Below, piece by piece: positions 33,700-44,586 of a stretch of 64,000 bases of DNA. Position 1 is the first letter of the stretch. Each line of letters begins with the position of its first letter. Source of the DNA: Phaseolus vulgaris (Eukaryota > Streptophyta > Magnoliopsida > Fabales > Fabaceae); NCBI RefSeq assembly GCF_000499845.2, contig NC_023754.2, forward strand, positions 12,068,037-12,132,036, written 5' to 3'. The translations under genes were made by a program, and so were the position numbers. The notes below the pieces were generated by a model. That model did not search any database. It was not told the DNA's origin and worked only from the letters and a program-made list of their open reading frames with translations.

Positions 33700-36600
33700 T
33701 TAGGTAGAGAGAGGTTTGAGTGTTTAGGCAAAGAGAAAAGGAAGACAGAGGTCCAGCTCCCCACCGCATTGTTGCAAGAAGAAAGGCCTATCGGAATTGG
33801 GGGACTTCTGCTCCTATCCGAGGCGGTCTAGAAGGCTAAGTGCAAGAATCTCCCAAGCAGGGATAATGGCTCACAATAGAGACGAGTTGTCTTCAAATTC
33901 AATTTCAGATAGGAACATCTATAATTGTAATCACCACCTCGCTGAACTCGTAAACCAAGCGGGACCATCCAAGTTATTGGAAGTGGGGAAGCAAGTTGGG
34001 ATTATGTGTCGAAGGGATGAAGAGGAGGTTGTAAAAGAATATGGGAGTATGGAAGACCGTGATTCAGGGTTTGCATTGTGCTCTAAGGTGGGAAGTAAGA
34101 ACGGTTCTTAATTATAGTAGTGAACTTAAATATTAGAGGTGTGGGGGGAAGTACTAAAGCTAGGTATTTGAGACATGTAATAGCTTGTGAGGGGGCGGAA
34201 TTTGTCTGTCTGCAAGAAACAAAAGCTAAGGTGTTCACGGAAGCAAAATGTTATTCCCTATGAAGGGACAACAAAGTGGGTTGGCTTCATCATGAAGGAG
34301 ACAATGGTAGTGAAAGTTTGTTGTCTATGTGGTACGAAGAGGCTTTTAGCTATGTAAGTCATGTGATGGGTAAGGGTTTCATTGTTGTCTTTGGTAACCA
34401 CATTAAATCCAATACCAGTTGTGTAATGGTTAACGTTTACGCTGCTTACACTTTGAGTGAGAAGAAGATCCTTTAGTAGGAGTTGTCTGAAGTTAAATCG
34501 GCTTCTCAAGTCTTGGTTTGGTGTATGTGTGGTGATTTTAATGCCATTAGAAGTCGGAATGAAAGGAAAGGTATAAGGGATAGGGTTAATCATTCAGGTG
34601 AGATCAATGGGTTCAACAACTTCATCGATGCCAATTCTCTCTTTGATCTGCCTATAGTAGGAAAGACTTTTACCTGGTTTAAGTCTAATGGGTCGGCAAG
34701 GAGCAGATTAGACAGAGTGCTTGTCTCTGAAGAGTGGATGGAAAAGTGGCCTATATGTAAACAGTATGTGCAACTAAGGAAAGTCTCAGACCACTATGCA
34801 ATAGTGGTGAACTCTGTGGATAAGGATTGGGGGCCCAAGCCTTTTCGATCTATTGATGCATGGCTCATGGAGAAGGGGTTTCGTGAGATGGTGAAGGACA
34901 AATGGTTATCATACCCTGTGTAGGGGAATGCTTTTACAAAGGTCAAGGAGAAGCTGAAGTGTCTGAAGGGTGATCTGAAAGTCTGGAATAGGGATGTGTT
35001 CGACAACATCCAAACCAGTAAGAAGAGGATTTTGCAGGAATTGGTGGACCTAGACTGCCAAGATTGCATTGTTGACCTCAGGGAATATGATAGACTGAAG
35101 AGGTTTGAGTTGGTAGGTCGTTTGAAGGAAACTGAAAAGAAGTTAGATTCCCTCATTTGTCAAAAAGTTAGAGCAAACTGGTTCAAGAATGGGGACTCTT
35201 GTACTAAATTCTTTCACTCGTCTTTGAGGTGGAGAAGACTAAGGAACGAGGTTAAGGGAGTTGAGGTTGGAGGCATCTGGTGTGAGGAACCTACTACTGT
35301 GCGTCAAGAAGCGAAGAAACTCTTTGAAAACAGATTTAAAGCTATGAAGGACTTTGGAGTTAGACTAGACAAGGTAGAGTTTAAGTTCTTTTCCTTAGAG
35401 AACAATATGAGCTTAACAACTGCCTTTTCTGAGGAAGAAATAAGGGATGTGGTGTGGCTATGTGATGGTTCTAAGAGTCCATGACCAGATGGTTTCAACA
35501 TGAACTTTATCAAGGGAAGATGGGAGTTTATAAAAGACGACATTATAGCAGCGGCGACCATCTTTCATGAAAATGGGTTTATTCCAAAGGGTTGCAACAC
35601 CTCTTTTGTAGCACTTGTACCCAAGGTAAGGGATCCTGTTAAGCTTGCACAATATAGACCTATCTCTCTAGTAGGTGCTATGTACAAGATCCTCTCGAAA
35701 GTGTCGGCGGGTAGGATAAAGAAAGTCCTCACTTTTGTGATTGATGATTGGCAATCGACTTTTCTCAAGAATAGAGGGATTCTTGACAATGTGCTCATGG
35801 CTAATGAGGTGGTAAAGGATCTAAGGAGGGGTGGGAAGAGTGGTTTGTGCTTAAATGTGGATTTTGAAAAAGCTTACGACTCAGTCAGTTGGGAGTTTCT
35901 TTATGATATGCTTAATAGGATGGGGTTCGACAGCAGATGGATTATGTGGATCCAAGGATGTCTGGAGAGTGCAACGGTGTCTGTACTCGTTAACGGTAGT
36001 CCTACAGAGGAATTCAAACCATCGAGAGAGTTAAGGCAGGGCAAGCCCCTAGCTCCATTCCTGTTTCTTGTGGTTGCGGAAGGGCTTGCTGGGCTAGTAA
36101 GGCAAGCGGTGAAGGCAAACCTCCTAGCTGGGATAAAAATAGGAAGAAAAGAGGTAGAACTTAGCATTCTCTAGTTTTTTACGACACCCTGTTCTTATGT
36201 CAGGATTCCTTGAGCAACGTGGTTACCTTGAAGTCTATTCTCAGGGGGTTTGAGATAGCCTCAAGGCTGAAGATTAACTTCCACAAGTCAAAATTAGCAG
36301 GCATAAATGTCTGGAAAAGTAATTTGGATTGTTATGCAAAGACTCTGAACTGTGGCCAAATGAGTGTGCCCTTCAACTACTTAGGCTTAAAAGTGGGGGG
36401 TAATCCGAGGAAGAACAAGTTTTGGGAACCTGTCCTAAACAAACTAAAGTCAAGACTCTGTATGTGGAAAGGGAGATTTCTATCAATGGCAGGAAGATTA
36501 TGTTTAATCAAATCTGTTCTATTTGGTGTGCCGCTCTACTACCTGTCCCTCTTCAAAGCACCAGATGTGGTCTGTAAAAGCATTATTAGTATCCAAAGGA

Positions 36601-38540
36601 GGTTCCTATAGGGGTGGGGAAAGGAGAAGATGTCGATATCAGGGATTAGCTGGAAAGATTTGTGTAAATCAAAAGAGGAAGGTGGATTGGGGATCAGAGA
36701 CATCCGGAAGTTTAATTATACACTCATGGCCAAGTGGAAATGACGTTATATCTCTAACGAGAAAGGAAGGTGGAAGGAAGTGCTGGACTCGAAGTACGGC
36801 CTGAAACTAGACAATGGGCTTGTGCCTGTGAAATACCAGTCTTGGTGGTGGAGAGATTTGACGAGTATCTGTAGGGAGGGAGGAGGAGAAGGGTGGTTTC
36901 AAGATGAAGTAGGCTGGAAAATAGGGAGTGGAGATAAAATTCGTTTTTGGGAGGACATGTGGGTAGGAAATTCAAAGCTAAAAACCTTGTTCCCGAGATT
37001 GTTTTCCCTGTCGTTAAACCAAGGCCATAAGGTGGAAGAAGTAGGAGGGTGGGAAGGATCGGTGTGGAGGTGGACCTTAAGTTGGAGGCGAGGTAGATTT
37101 GAGTGGGAAACCTTGATGGAATCTGAGCTGGGCGACCTCATCTCCAGGGTCACTGTGATGAAGAATGAGAAGGATACCCTCGTGTGGAGTAGTGAAGCTA
37201 CCAGGTGCTTTACAGTTAGTTTTGCGTATGAGTGCCTAGTTAAGACTACTAGGGGCCCTCAAATTGAAGCGTTCAAGTATCTCTGGAAGGCGAAGACGTT
37301 CCCAAATGTTATGTTCACAGCCTGGAGGGTGCTACTGCGCAGAATTCCAACAAGGCTTTGTTTGAGAAGGAAAGGGGTTTTGCTGGACACTACTGTATGT
37401 GCTTTTTGCGAGGCCAAGGAGGAGTCATGTCAACACCTTTTCCTGGAGTGTAAATTTTCTTGCTGCGTCTGGACCATGTGCCTTAGATGGATTGGAGTTC
37501 TTTTTGTCCAACATAATGATATTAGGAACCACTTTGAAAGCTTCCACTTGACCCAGGGTAGTAATAAACAAAATCTGATTTGGAAAGGGGAATGGGCTAC
37601 CATTGTCCGGTGTTTGTGGGAGCATAGGAATGCAGTAGTGTTCAACCAAGGTGTTGTAGATGAGGAAGAAGTGTTCCAAAAGGCCCAGCTTAAATCGTGG
37701 TTATGGTTAAAGTATAAGAGGTATAATTTTAACTACTTTTTCTCTGATTGGGTTTTGAATCCAATGCTATGTATCAGTAGCTACAAGTAGAATATGTGAT
37801 GCTTTGGAAGGGTTGGAGGTCTATGATTGGTGGTGGAACAGAGGAAAGGAAGGTGGCTTGCTCTTGCTGCTCTTGGAGCTCCTTTGGTGTTGTTGGTTGT
37901 AGGAGTTGAGGTCTAGCCGAAGGTGTCCAGTGGTGTGTTGGGTATGGTAAGCAACCCCCTTTAGCTTCCCCACAATCTGTCAAAGAATAAGCTTTAGCTG
38001 GTTCACACTTATGGTTTTCTAACAAGTTGTTTGGTGGGTTGCAAGAACCGGAACGTGAGGTGCTGCAGTATGGCTTTTGAATGAGGACCTAGTGTGCAGA
38101 CTTGAAGATCTGTAGACAGGGGGAGGTAATGGAATCATGTAGATGGTTGTTGTGTCCCTACAATAGTCATGGTTGAAAATGTGTTGGAGCAGTGTGTAAG
38201 CATGTTAAGCAAAGATTCAAAGAAGCTGACAATGGTACTGAGGTAGATCTTGAATGGGCAAATCACTCAACATAATCTTTGGTCCTCTGGAATGTAATGC
38301 AGTAGCCAACTTTAGATAACTAGGAGTAGTAAGTTTTATCCCCTGGTTTGTATTGGGTCTGCTTGCTGGTTGACTGGAGGTGTAGGTCCCTTAGCTTGGC
38401 AAGGAGCTATTCTTTGTACCAGATCTCTTCTGTGGTTGTGTTGTTCTTTGTTTGGCTTTATATGCACTCAAGGGATATGTATGGGGTGTTAAATGGTCGG
38501 TGGTTAAGAGCATTTTTGGTGTATCCATTATATATGTATT
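33700..38540 (+). mobile_element. Near-complete L1-like LINE, decayed
   Basis: It holds the tail of ORF1 or a linker, the endonuclease, reverse transcriptase and zinc-binding domains, and a 3' untranslated part. It is the same family as 26905-31270, and the aligned parts match at both DNA and protein level. The 5' border is not visible. The 3' end is put near 38540, where a GTGTTAAATGGTCGGTGG block aligns with the last 130 bp of the other LINE. No A-run was found, so the 3' end is uncertain by about 150 bp. Confidence 0.75.
33797..37790 (+). pseudogene. LINE coding region (endonuclease, RT, zinc-binding) with many stops
   Basis: 33797-34111 is an ORF1-like tail (RRSRRLSARISQAG, then CRRDEEEVVKEYG). 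From about 34125 the apurinic-type endonuclease follows (FVCLQETKA, CGDFNAIRS, SRLDRVLVS, VSDHYAIVV), with stops near 34261 and 34474. RT lies at 34996-36174, with stops near 34921 and 35482. Its FADD box is destroyed at about 36170-36185 (LSIL-stop-FFTTP), a frame shift or base loss. The rest continues at 36210-36611, a shift, and 36780-37790 with the zinc-binding domain CAFCEAKEESCQHLFLEC. Several independent lesions make it older than the LINE in the RNase intron. Confidence 0.85.
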
Positions 38541-39664
38541 GTTCTCTCATTTTGTTTAAACATGCATGTGAAAGTTCTTTTGATATGTGTCACATGAAAT
38601 ATAGTTTTCATTCTCCAGGACATCCAACATGTGGATGTGGTAGGATTTGTAAAATGCTAACATTCTTTGTTTCTAGTATTAGTACTTTATCCATTTAAAT
38701 AAAGAGGTATGTAGGTTGATGGCTTAACCTTTGTTCTTCATAAACCTTTAGATTTTTTTTGCATTTTGTTCTATAAAAAATTAATTCCAAGAGGTTACCA
38801 TTGATACCAATTAAATTAAATATACATGAAGATTTTAGAAGGAGAGTTAAATAAAACATGACTTTTTCACGAAAATAGTATACACTTAGGTCATTGTACA
38901 AGAAGGATAAAAGAACTTATAGGGGTCACCTTAAACATTTAGGTCAAATCCAATTCTTCTATAAGAGTTATATTCATCTTGACATTGTTGAATAATTATG
39001 ACATTGTTGGTTTTAATGATCAAACATTGATTACAAAATTATATTCATCTTGGTGTTGTTGTTAATATCGTTTTCCATCCATTTTGATATGCAGAATTAT
39101 TCGAATTTAACTTGAAAATTTTCTCTTGAATCTACATATGATATGAAAGGTTGTGTTTCCTTTTTTCCTCGTAATCAATATTAAAATATAAATAAAGAAC
39201 AATACAAAATAACATAATATTTCCATATATTGCATAAATATAGTAATTGCAAATGGTCATTCAAATGTAATTACTCTAGTTATAGAATGTTATGCTTTGG
39301 GCACTGTTTTTAAATTAACTTAGTCCTAGTAAACCATTTTTAGGATGGATAATTTTTTTTATATCTACAAATAGTTGATTGTATTTGCTTATGACTCATT
39401 TATCTTTGAGTAATTTATTATTAGATTGTTTAGAGTATATTATGCTGGTACAAAATTATAACATTGTGTTAAAAGACTATTTTATATTGTATAGGTCTTA
39501 ACACCTATATAGAACTATTAAAAGTACCTTTTTATTTGAAACCATAACACATTTAAAGGTAAAAGATCATTTTAAAATTTGGAATAAAAAGATAAATAAG
39601 GATGCTTAAACCTTTAAAACAAAATTATATGTACACATTCCCATTATGAAATGATTTCATAATT
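38541..39664. other. Intergenic, no gene seen
   Basis: AT-rich. The short frame at 38348-38698 is in LINE 3' sequence and flanking DNA and has no recognisable features. Confidence 0.4.
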
Positions 39665-40105
39665 TATATATCAGGAGAAAATTATTAAATACTAACCAAA
39701 TTTAGAAATAAAAAATAATTAATCACTGTACTAAATAAATTGGATATTATTGTAGAAACTAAAAAAATTATTGGTATTTAAAATGATTTTTATTATTAAT
39801 AAAAATTTATAAAATAATTTCTAAATTGACATCTAAACTATCTATCAAAATTTTAGTTACTAATATTTTAGATTCTAAATTAGTCTCTAAAAGACTAATT
39901 TAAAATATAAAATAGTAAGTAGCTAAAATTTTGGTAGCTAATGATTAGACATGAATTTAAAAAACTATTTTATAAATTTTTATGAATAATAAAAAATATT
40001 TTAATTATCAATAATTTTTTTAATTTATAAAACAATCTATAGTTTAATTAAATAATAACTAATTACTCTTTTTAAAAATTAATTTCTATTTAATGATTTA
40101 TCTAT
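39665..40105. mobile_element. Foldback/MITE-like element near the F-box gene
   Basis: The two halves are reverse complements at low stringency. GAGAAAATTATTAAATAC and TAGAAATAAAAAATAATTAAT on the left pair with ATTAACTTTTTAAAAATT-like and TTCTATTTAATGATT-like sequence on the right. The centre is GTCTCTAAAAGACTAATTT. It resembles 20694-21120 in size and composition. It ends about 90 bp past the stop codon of the HSP90-F-box gene. Confidence 0.5.
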
Positions 40106-40191
40106 ATGCTTTATAATGAGAAATTAACAACATCATACAAGAGAAAATTATGATAACCCATCATTAACCACTGAAGAAGAAAAATAATTAA

Positions 40192-42181
40192 CTATGTAAG
40201 AAGATTTTTCTTATAAACTACTAATTGGCATAACCCACCATCTATTTGGACACCAAGCTTTTGAATTTTGTGGGTAGTTAAATCAAACCAGGTTAAATCA
40301 GAATCATATGTTTGGAAGAGTATATTGCCTAAATTCCTTGCTCCGATAGAGAAAGCAATGTCTGGTATGGGTCCAAAAACAAAGAGTTTATTCCATGTTT
40401 CCTTCTTACCCAGTTCAACCAAAATTGATATGTAAAAGGTGTTTGTGCATGCATAATTGGACATCAAAGCGATTGATCCATTTAAGAGCAATAAGTGTCT
40501 CTTCACCAAATTCATATCAAAATTATCATATATTTCTGTGGGTATGTCTAAAGGTGCAAAGGTTGTAATGAACACCTCATTGCTCAAATCAAATGATACC
40601 AAATGTGCATCAGGACCGTCTCCATAACCCAACCAGTGACACATTCCCTCGAAGAAGAAGTTTTCACCAACTTCTTGGCTCAATAAAGGCACCTCAAAAT
40701 CAACTTGAACTTTCTTCCAAGAGTTATATCTTAGGCTATACATCTCCCATATGTCTTCTATGCATAAAGGACCATCATCAAAATAGTCCATCTCTGCAAG
40801 GTCATTATAAAAGAAACACACTCTCCTAATCACCTTATAATCATCTCTAACACAATCATAGCCAAATCCGTGAAATATAATGAGAAGATCGACACTATCT
40901 GGAAAAGACTGAACTGGACTAGGAGGAATCACATTGAGTTGGTTCGTATCTGGGTTCCACAGATACACAAATCTTCCATATGGTATGTATAGGCAAAGAG
41001 TTCCATTCACACTACAAGAACCCAAAATACGAAATCCACAAGGGTAAACATCTTCAACTTCTGGACACTCTAATTTTTCCATATTTTGAAACCTCTCTCC
41101 AGAAACTGAAAATAAGTTGGATTTACGAGTATTTTGGTAAGGTAGATTGATAAATAAAAGGAGAGATGTATCATCATAGTAGGAATGCTGATTACGTATG
41201 AAGTTATTACGAAAAAGGTTCATAAAATCAGAGTTTTCAAATAAGATGGTCCATGATCTTTGTAGGCATCCAAATCTTTTGAGAGATTTGAAAGGAAGGT
41301 TAGACATAACAGATAATACAAGATCATTTGGCAAGTGATTCATAAGCTTTTGAGCTACAAATTTGTCGTCCCTGTCTTTGTTATGCGACCAAATGTTAAT
41401 GAGTAGCCAATGGTCTTTGGTGTTCTCAGTCCACAGGTAAATGGGGTGGGAGATGTGTTGGCAGTTTTTGATAACCAGATTCATGATGGTGTTCTCTTCC
41501 AAGTACTCCAACTGTTAAATAAAATCAGTGAACAAAAGCAATAACAGAAAAAATTTGTGAATAGGTAAATTTGTGAACCTGGTTGTCCTTGAGGAAGAGG
41601 GTGATATTGGTTCCTCTTGAGGATTGTTGGGCATTTATGTCCTTGGTAACCATGAATGAGGCATCCTTTTGAGATTCCCAGATATATTCATCATGGTCAT
41701 TGTGCTTAGTGGTGATGATAATCTTATCAGCAATTAAATAAGCAGAATAGAAGCCAACTCCCAAGTTATATGCCAAATCTAAAATAAACACTTACAATAA
41801 ATTAACAAATACAAATACATATTAAACATGAACACCTTCCTACCTGTTTTGGTCATGCCAATACCCGTGTCGATGATAGAAAGTGTTTTGTTACCCTTGT
41901 GAGGGACCAATCTTATGATCAACTCATCATCTACAATGTTCTTATCCCTAATCCTCTCAAATTGAATTCTATCCAAAGCCTGTGTATACATACAATGATC
42001 GATAAAAGTTACAGAAAAGAAATGTATAAATGTAAAATCGAATTAAAGAACTACTTACGTCAGAAGCATTGTTGATAAGTTCAGAAAGGAAGATTTCTTT
42101 ATTAGAATAAAAAGTCTTGTTCGTGAGACTTAACGCCTTGTTTGTCTCACCTTCTAAAACAAACATCTCATCATTTGCCAT
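40192..42181 (-). CDS. Chimeric HSP90 N-terminal domain - F-box protein
   Basis: Four exons: 42181-42059, 41979-41844, 41778-41579 and 41511-40192, all with GT/AG borders and compatible phases; product 592 aa. Residues 1-153 plus about 33 of exon 4 are HSP90 N-terminal domain: TFYSNKEIFLSELINNASD, DTGIGMTK and GVGFYSAYLIADK (GHKL ATP-binding boxes), then the LEYLEEN and ISHPIYLWTEN blocks. About 35 residues of the ATP lid, normally between NNLG and GVGF, are missing. From residue about 211 to 256 there is an F-box (LPNDLVLSVMSNLPFKSLKR), then an F-box-associated beta region (LWNPDTNQLNVIPPSP, FGYDCVRDDYKVI). F-box proteins bring substrates to SCF ubiquitin ligases through SKP1. I chose the ATG giving MANDE because HSP90s begin MADxE. 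Fusion is read from the splice sites; expression is not known. Confidence 0.85.
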
Positions 42182-42240
42182 TACAATTGATTTAGAATAA
42201 TAGCAAACCAAAAGTGACTCAATTCAACAAAACAAAACCA

Positions 42241-42255
42241 CTTTTATATTCATTG
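42241..42255 (-). promoter_or_regulatory. Putative TATA and CCAAT boxes of the HSP90-F-box gene
   Basis: On the minus strand CCAAT (42251-42255) precedes TATAAAAG (42241-42248), 60 bp upstream of the chosen ATG. I saw no good array of heat-shock elements (alternating GAA/TTC) in the next 300 bp, so heat induction as in ordinary HSP90 genes is not obvious. Confidence 0.5.
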
Positions 42256-42669
42256 GCCACACCACACCCACCAAATATAATCGGTTAATTAATAGAAAAC
42301 CACCATACACTTACACTTTTAATTATTTAATTTGAAAAACATTCATTATTTATTATCATGAATTAATTAATTAAATTTTAAATTTATTAATAAACCATTA
42401 TCATGATCACTTTCTTGTTCCTTAAATGTTTTTTTAATTTTCAAATATTATTTAATTTTCTCTCAAGTTATTAATTAAGTCATTATTTCAATGGAGTGTG
42501 AATTCGTTTCATGCATGATATTTGATTTTGCATTATTATAAACTAACATAAACAATTCCGTTTGTATATAAACTCACTATGTTTTCATTTGAGTTGCCAA
42601 CAAAAAAAAGGAGGACTATAAAAAAGAAGTCACTAGTATGGGTGAATTCTACTCAAGTTGAACATAAAA
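42256..42669. other. Upstream intergenic region of the HSP90-F-box gene
   Basis: AT-rich, with ATTAATTAATTAA-type runs. No gene. Confidence 0.4.
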
Positions 42670-42965
42670 ATAAATGTTATATTGTGTCCACAATGGAGAC
42701 CTTTAACTCACACTAAAAATTATTAAAATGATAATAAGTTAGTATTTAGAATGGGGACACAATATAGATGAAAATAAAATAAAATAAAGTGACAGAATAA
42801 TATTGAGTCTAAAATGGAGACACAAAGTGAATGCAAGTTAAAAATTATTAAAATAATAATAATGAGTTAACGTCTAGAATGGAGACACAAAGTAGATGCA
42901 ATAAAAAAAAAGTTGCAGAATGATAATGCGTCGATAATGGAGATACAAAGTGAATGTAGATTAAT
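42670..42965. repeat. Degenerate tandem repeat, AATGGAGACACAAAGT type
   Basis: Five spaced copies of a core such as AGAATGGAGACACAAAGTAG (42689, 42750, 42812, 42878, 42937 approximately) are separated by AT-rich spacers that also repeat (AAAAATTATTAAAATAATAA). The period is near 62-66 bp. Confidence 0.65.
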
Positions 42966-43007
42966 ATTTTATTACATTTAGCGTAGGTCTAGGCGGTCTA
43001 GGCGACA

Positions 43008-43040
43008 CTAAGGTGACATGGACATTTATTGTCACCTTAG
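43008..43040. repeat. Perfect 11-bp hairpin
   Basis: CTAAGGTGACA (43008-43018) and TGTCACCTTAG (43030-43040) are exact reverse complements with an 11-base loop. They could be the centre of a small foldback element. No transcript is implied. Confidence 0.6.
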
Positions 43041-43206
43041 CCCACACTAAATTATTTAATGAGAAAAAAAAATAAAACATTTTTGTCTCACATTTTAATT
43101 TTCTCACAATTTCAATTTCTCATTTCTGTCTCACACTTTAAAACTCATAATCTCGAAATTCATCCCAAAAACCCTACGTCTTCTTCGTGGTCATTTCGCT
43201 CTCCTT

Positions 43207-43289
43207 GATTTCATTTTTCGTTTTTGTCTTTGTGGTCATTTCGCTCTCTTTAAGTGCATTTTACTCATATTTATTTCGCAAGTAGTGTC
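43207..43289. repeat. Duplication copy 2, left piece
   Basis: It matches 9718-9801 of copy 1 (ATTTCATTTT to GTAGTGTC). It is interrupted at 43290 by a solo LTR and continues at 44587. Confidence 0.8.
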
Positions 43290-44586
43290 TAATACGTGCC
43301 AATGTGTAGTTTTTATGATTGATAAAATTGAACACTTTGGAACTTAATTGTTGCTTAATGTAAGAAAATTACCATAATCTAAGAATTATTGAATCTGATT
43401 ATATATTTTGAACCAAGAAACAAATGAAGAAATTTAATCTCAATTTTTGTGTAAATGGCAGATGAATATGAAGCATTGAAAGAATGTATTCAAGCTGGGA
43501 TTGAAAGAAAGAAAGAAAAAACTTAATTGGATCACAAGAGGATTTAGCTCAAGCTAGAAGATTTAGCTCAAGCTAAATATGTCCAGAGTTGATTAAAGGT
43601 GTAGTACTGATCTAGCCCAAGCTAGAATCGCTAGCTCAAGCTAAAAATGCACCGAAAGATCTAGCTTAAGCTAAATTGGCTAACTTGAGCTAAAGTTCAT
43701 TATATAAATTTTGAAACACAACTCAAAAGAAAGCGGTGGAAAAAGATTGGATTTTTATAGAGAGAGATTAGTGAGAGAAGAAGAAGAAACCTCTGTTCTT
43801 AGGAGAATAACTTGCTCAGATCAGCCCTTCTTATGCAATCCAAATCAAGAATGAAGATTGGAGGAGTTGTCATGAGTGGCTAAGTGCTTTCTAACTTGGG
43901 ATTGAATGTAATCCACTCTGTTCAAATGCATTATTGGTGATATATATATATATATATATATAATATTTTATTTTCTACTTGTTCTTGATATTTTTGTTTC
44001 ATGCTTATTGCTTGATTCTATCTTATCAATGGAGTCTTGATTTTGATCCTTAAATTTAACTGGAAAGTACCTTTAAGGATCTGAAATAGACGAAAATACT
44101 TAATAACTTGTAATGCTAGGAATAGATTCCAAGTTATTAATTGTATCATAATTCTATTCATAAAGCTGGATGATTTGTTAGATATCTGAGGAATCAGTAT
44201 TTGAGAAATTATCTTATGAATTTCATCTGTGAGGAATCAAGGTGAATGACTTTAAATTAAGCATCAAGAATAAGTAGCTTTGAGTATTATATATTGTATT
44301 ATTCAAAAATATAGATGATTGAGATAGACGCAATTGAATCCCAAGTATCTTTCTCTATATTTGATAAGTTAGTTTTGTTTTTGGTTGAATCAAACCCTAA
44401 ATCTTTGAGTTACTTGTGAAATCTTTAATTTGTTTATGAAAAAATTCTCTAAATTATTTTCTATACTTAATGAGTTTTATAACAGAATATCTTAATTAGA
44501 ATTGTTCCATGTGGGTTCGACATTCATACTTTAAAGAGTACTATATTACTGTTGATTCGGTACACTTGCCAAGAAAAATATCAACA
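43290..44586 (+). mobile_element. Solo LTR of the Athila-like family
   Basis: A 1297-bp LTR in plus orientation, with the first dinucleotide changed from TG to TA and the end ATATCAACA. A perfect target duplication GTGTC lies at 43285-43289 and 44587-44591. Copy 1 of the duplication has the empty site (about 9795-9805). It is the reverse complement of the LTRs of 45567-61528 and clearly more diverged from them than they are from each other. It contains a TA run at about 43937-43963 and AGCTCAAGCTA motifs. Confidence 0.88.

Noticed and set aside
40192..42181. A decayed HSP90 pseudogene simply lying upstream of a separate F-box gene
   Set aside because: Every intron border and phase fits one continuous frame, the HSP90 similarity continues into the F-box exon, and no ATG with F-box-type context occurs before the F-box. 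It remains the main alternative if transcripts disagree.
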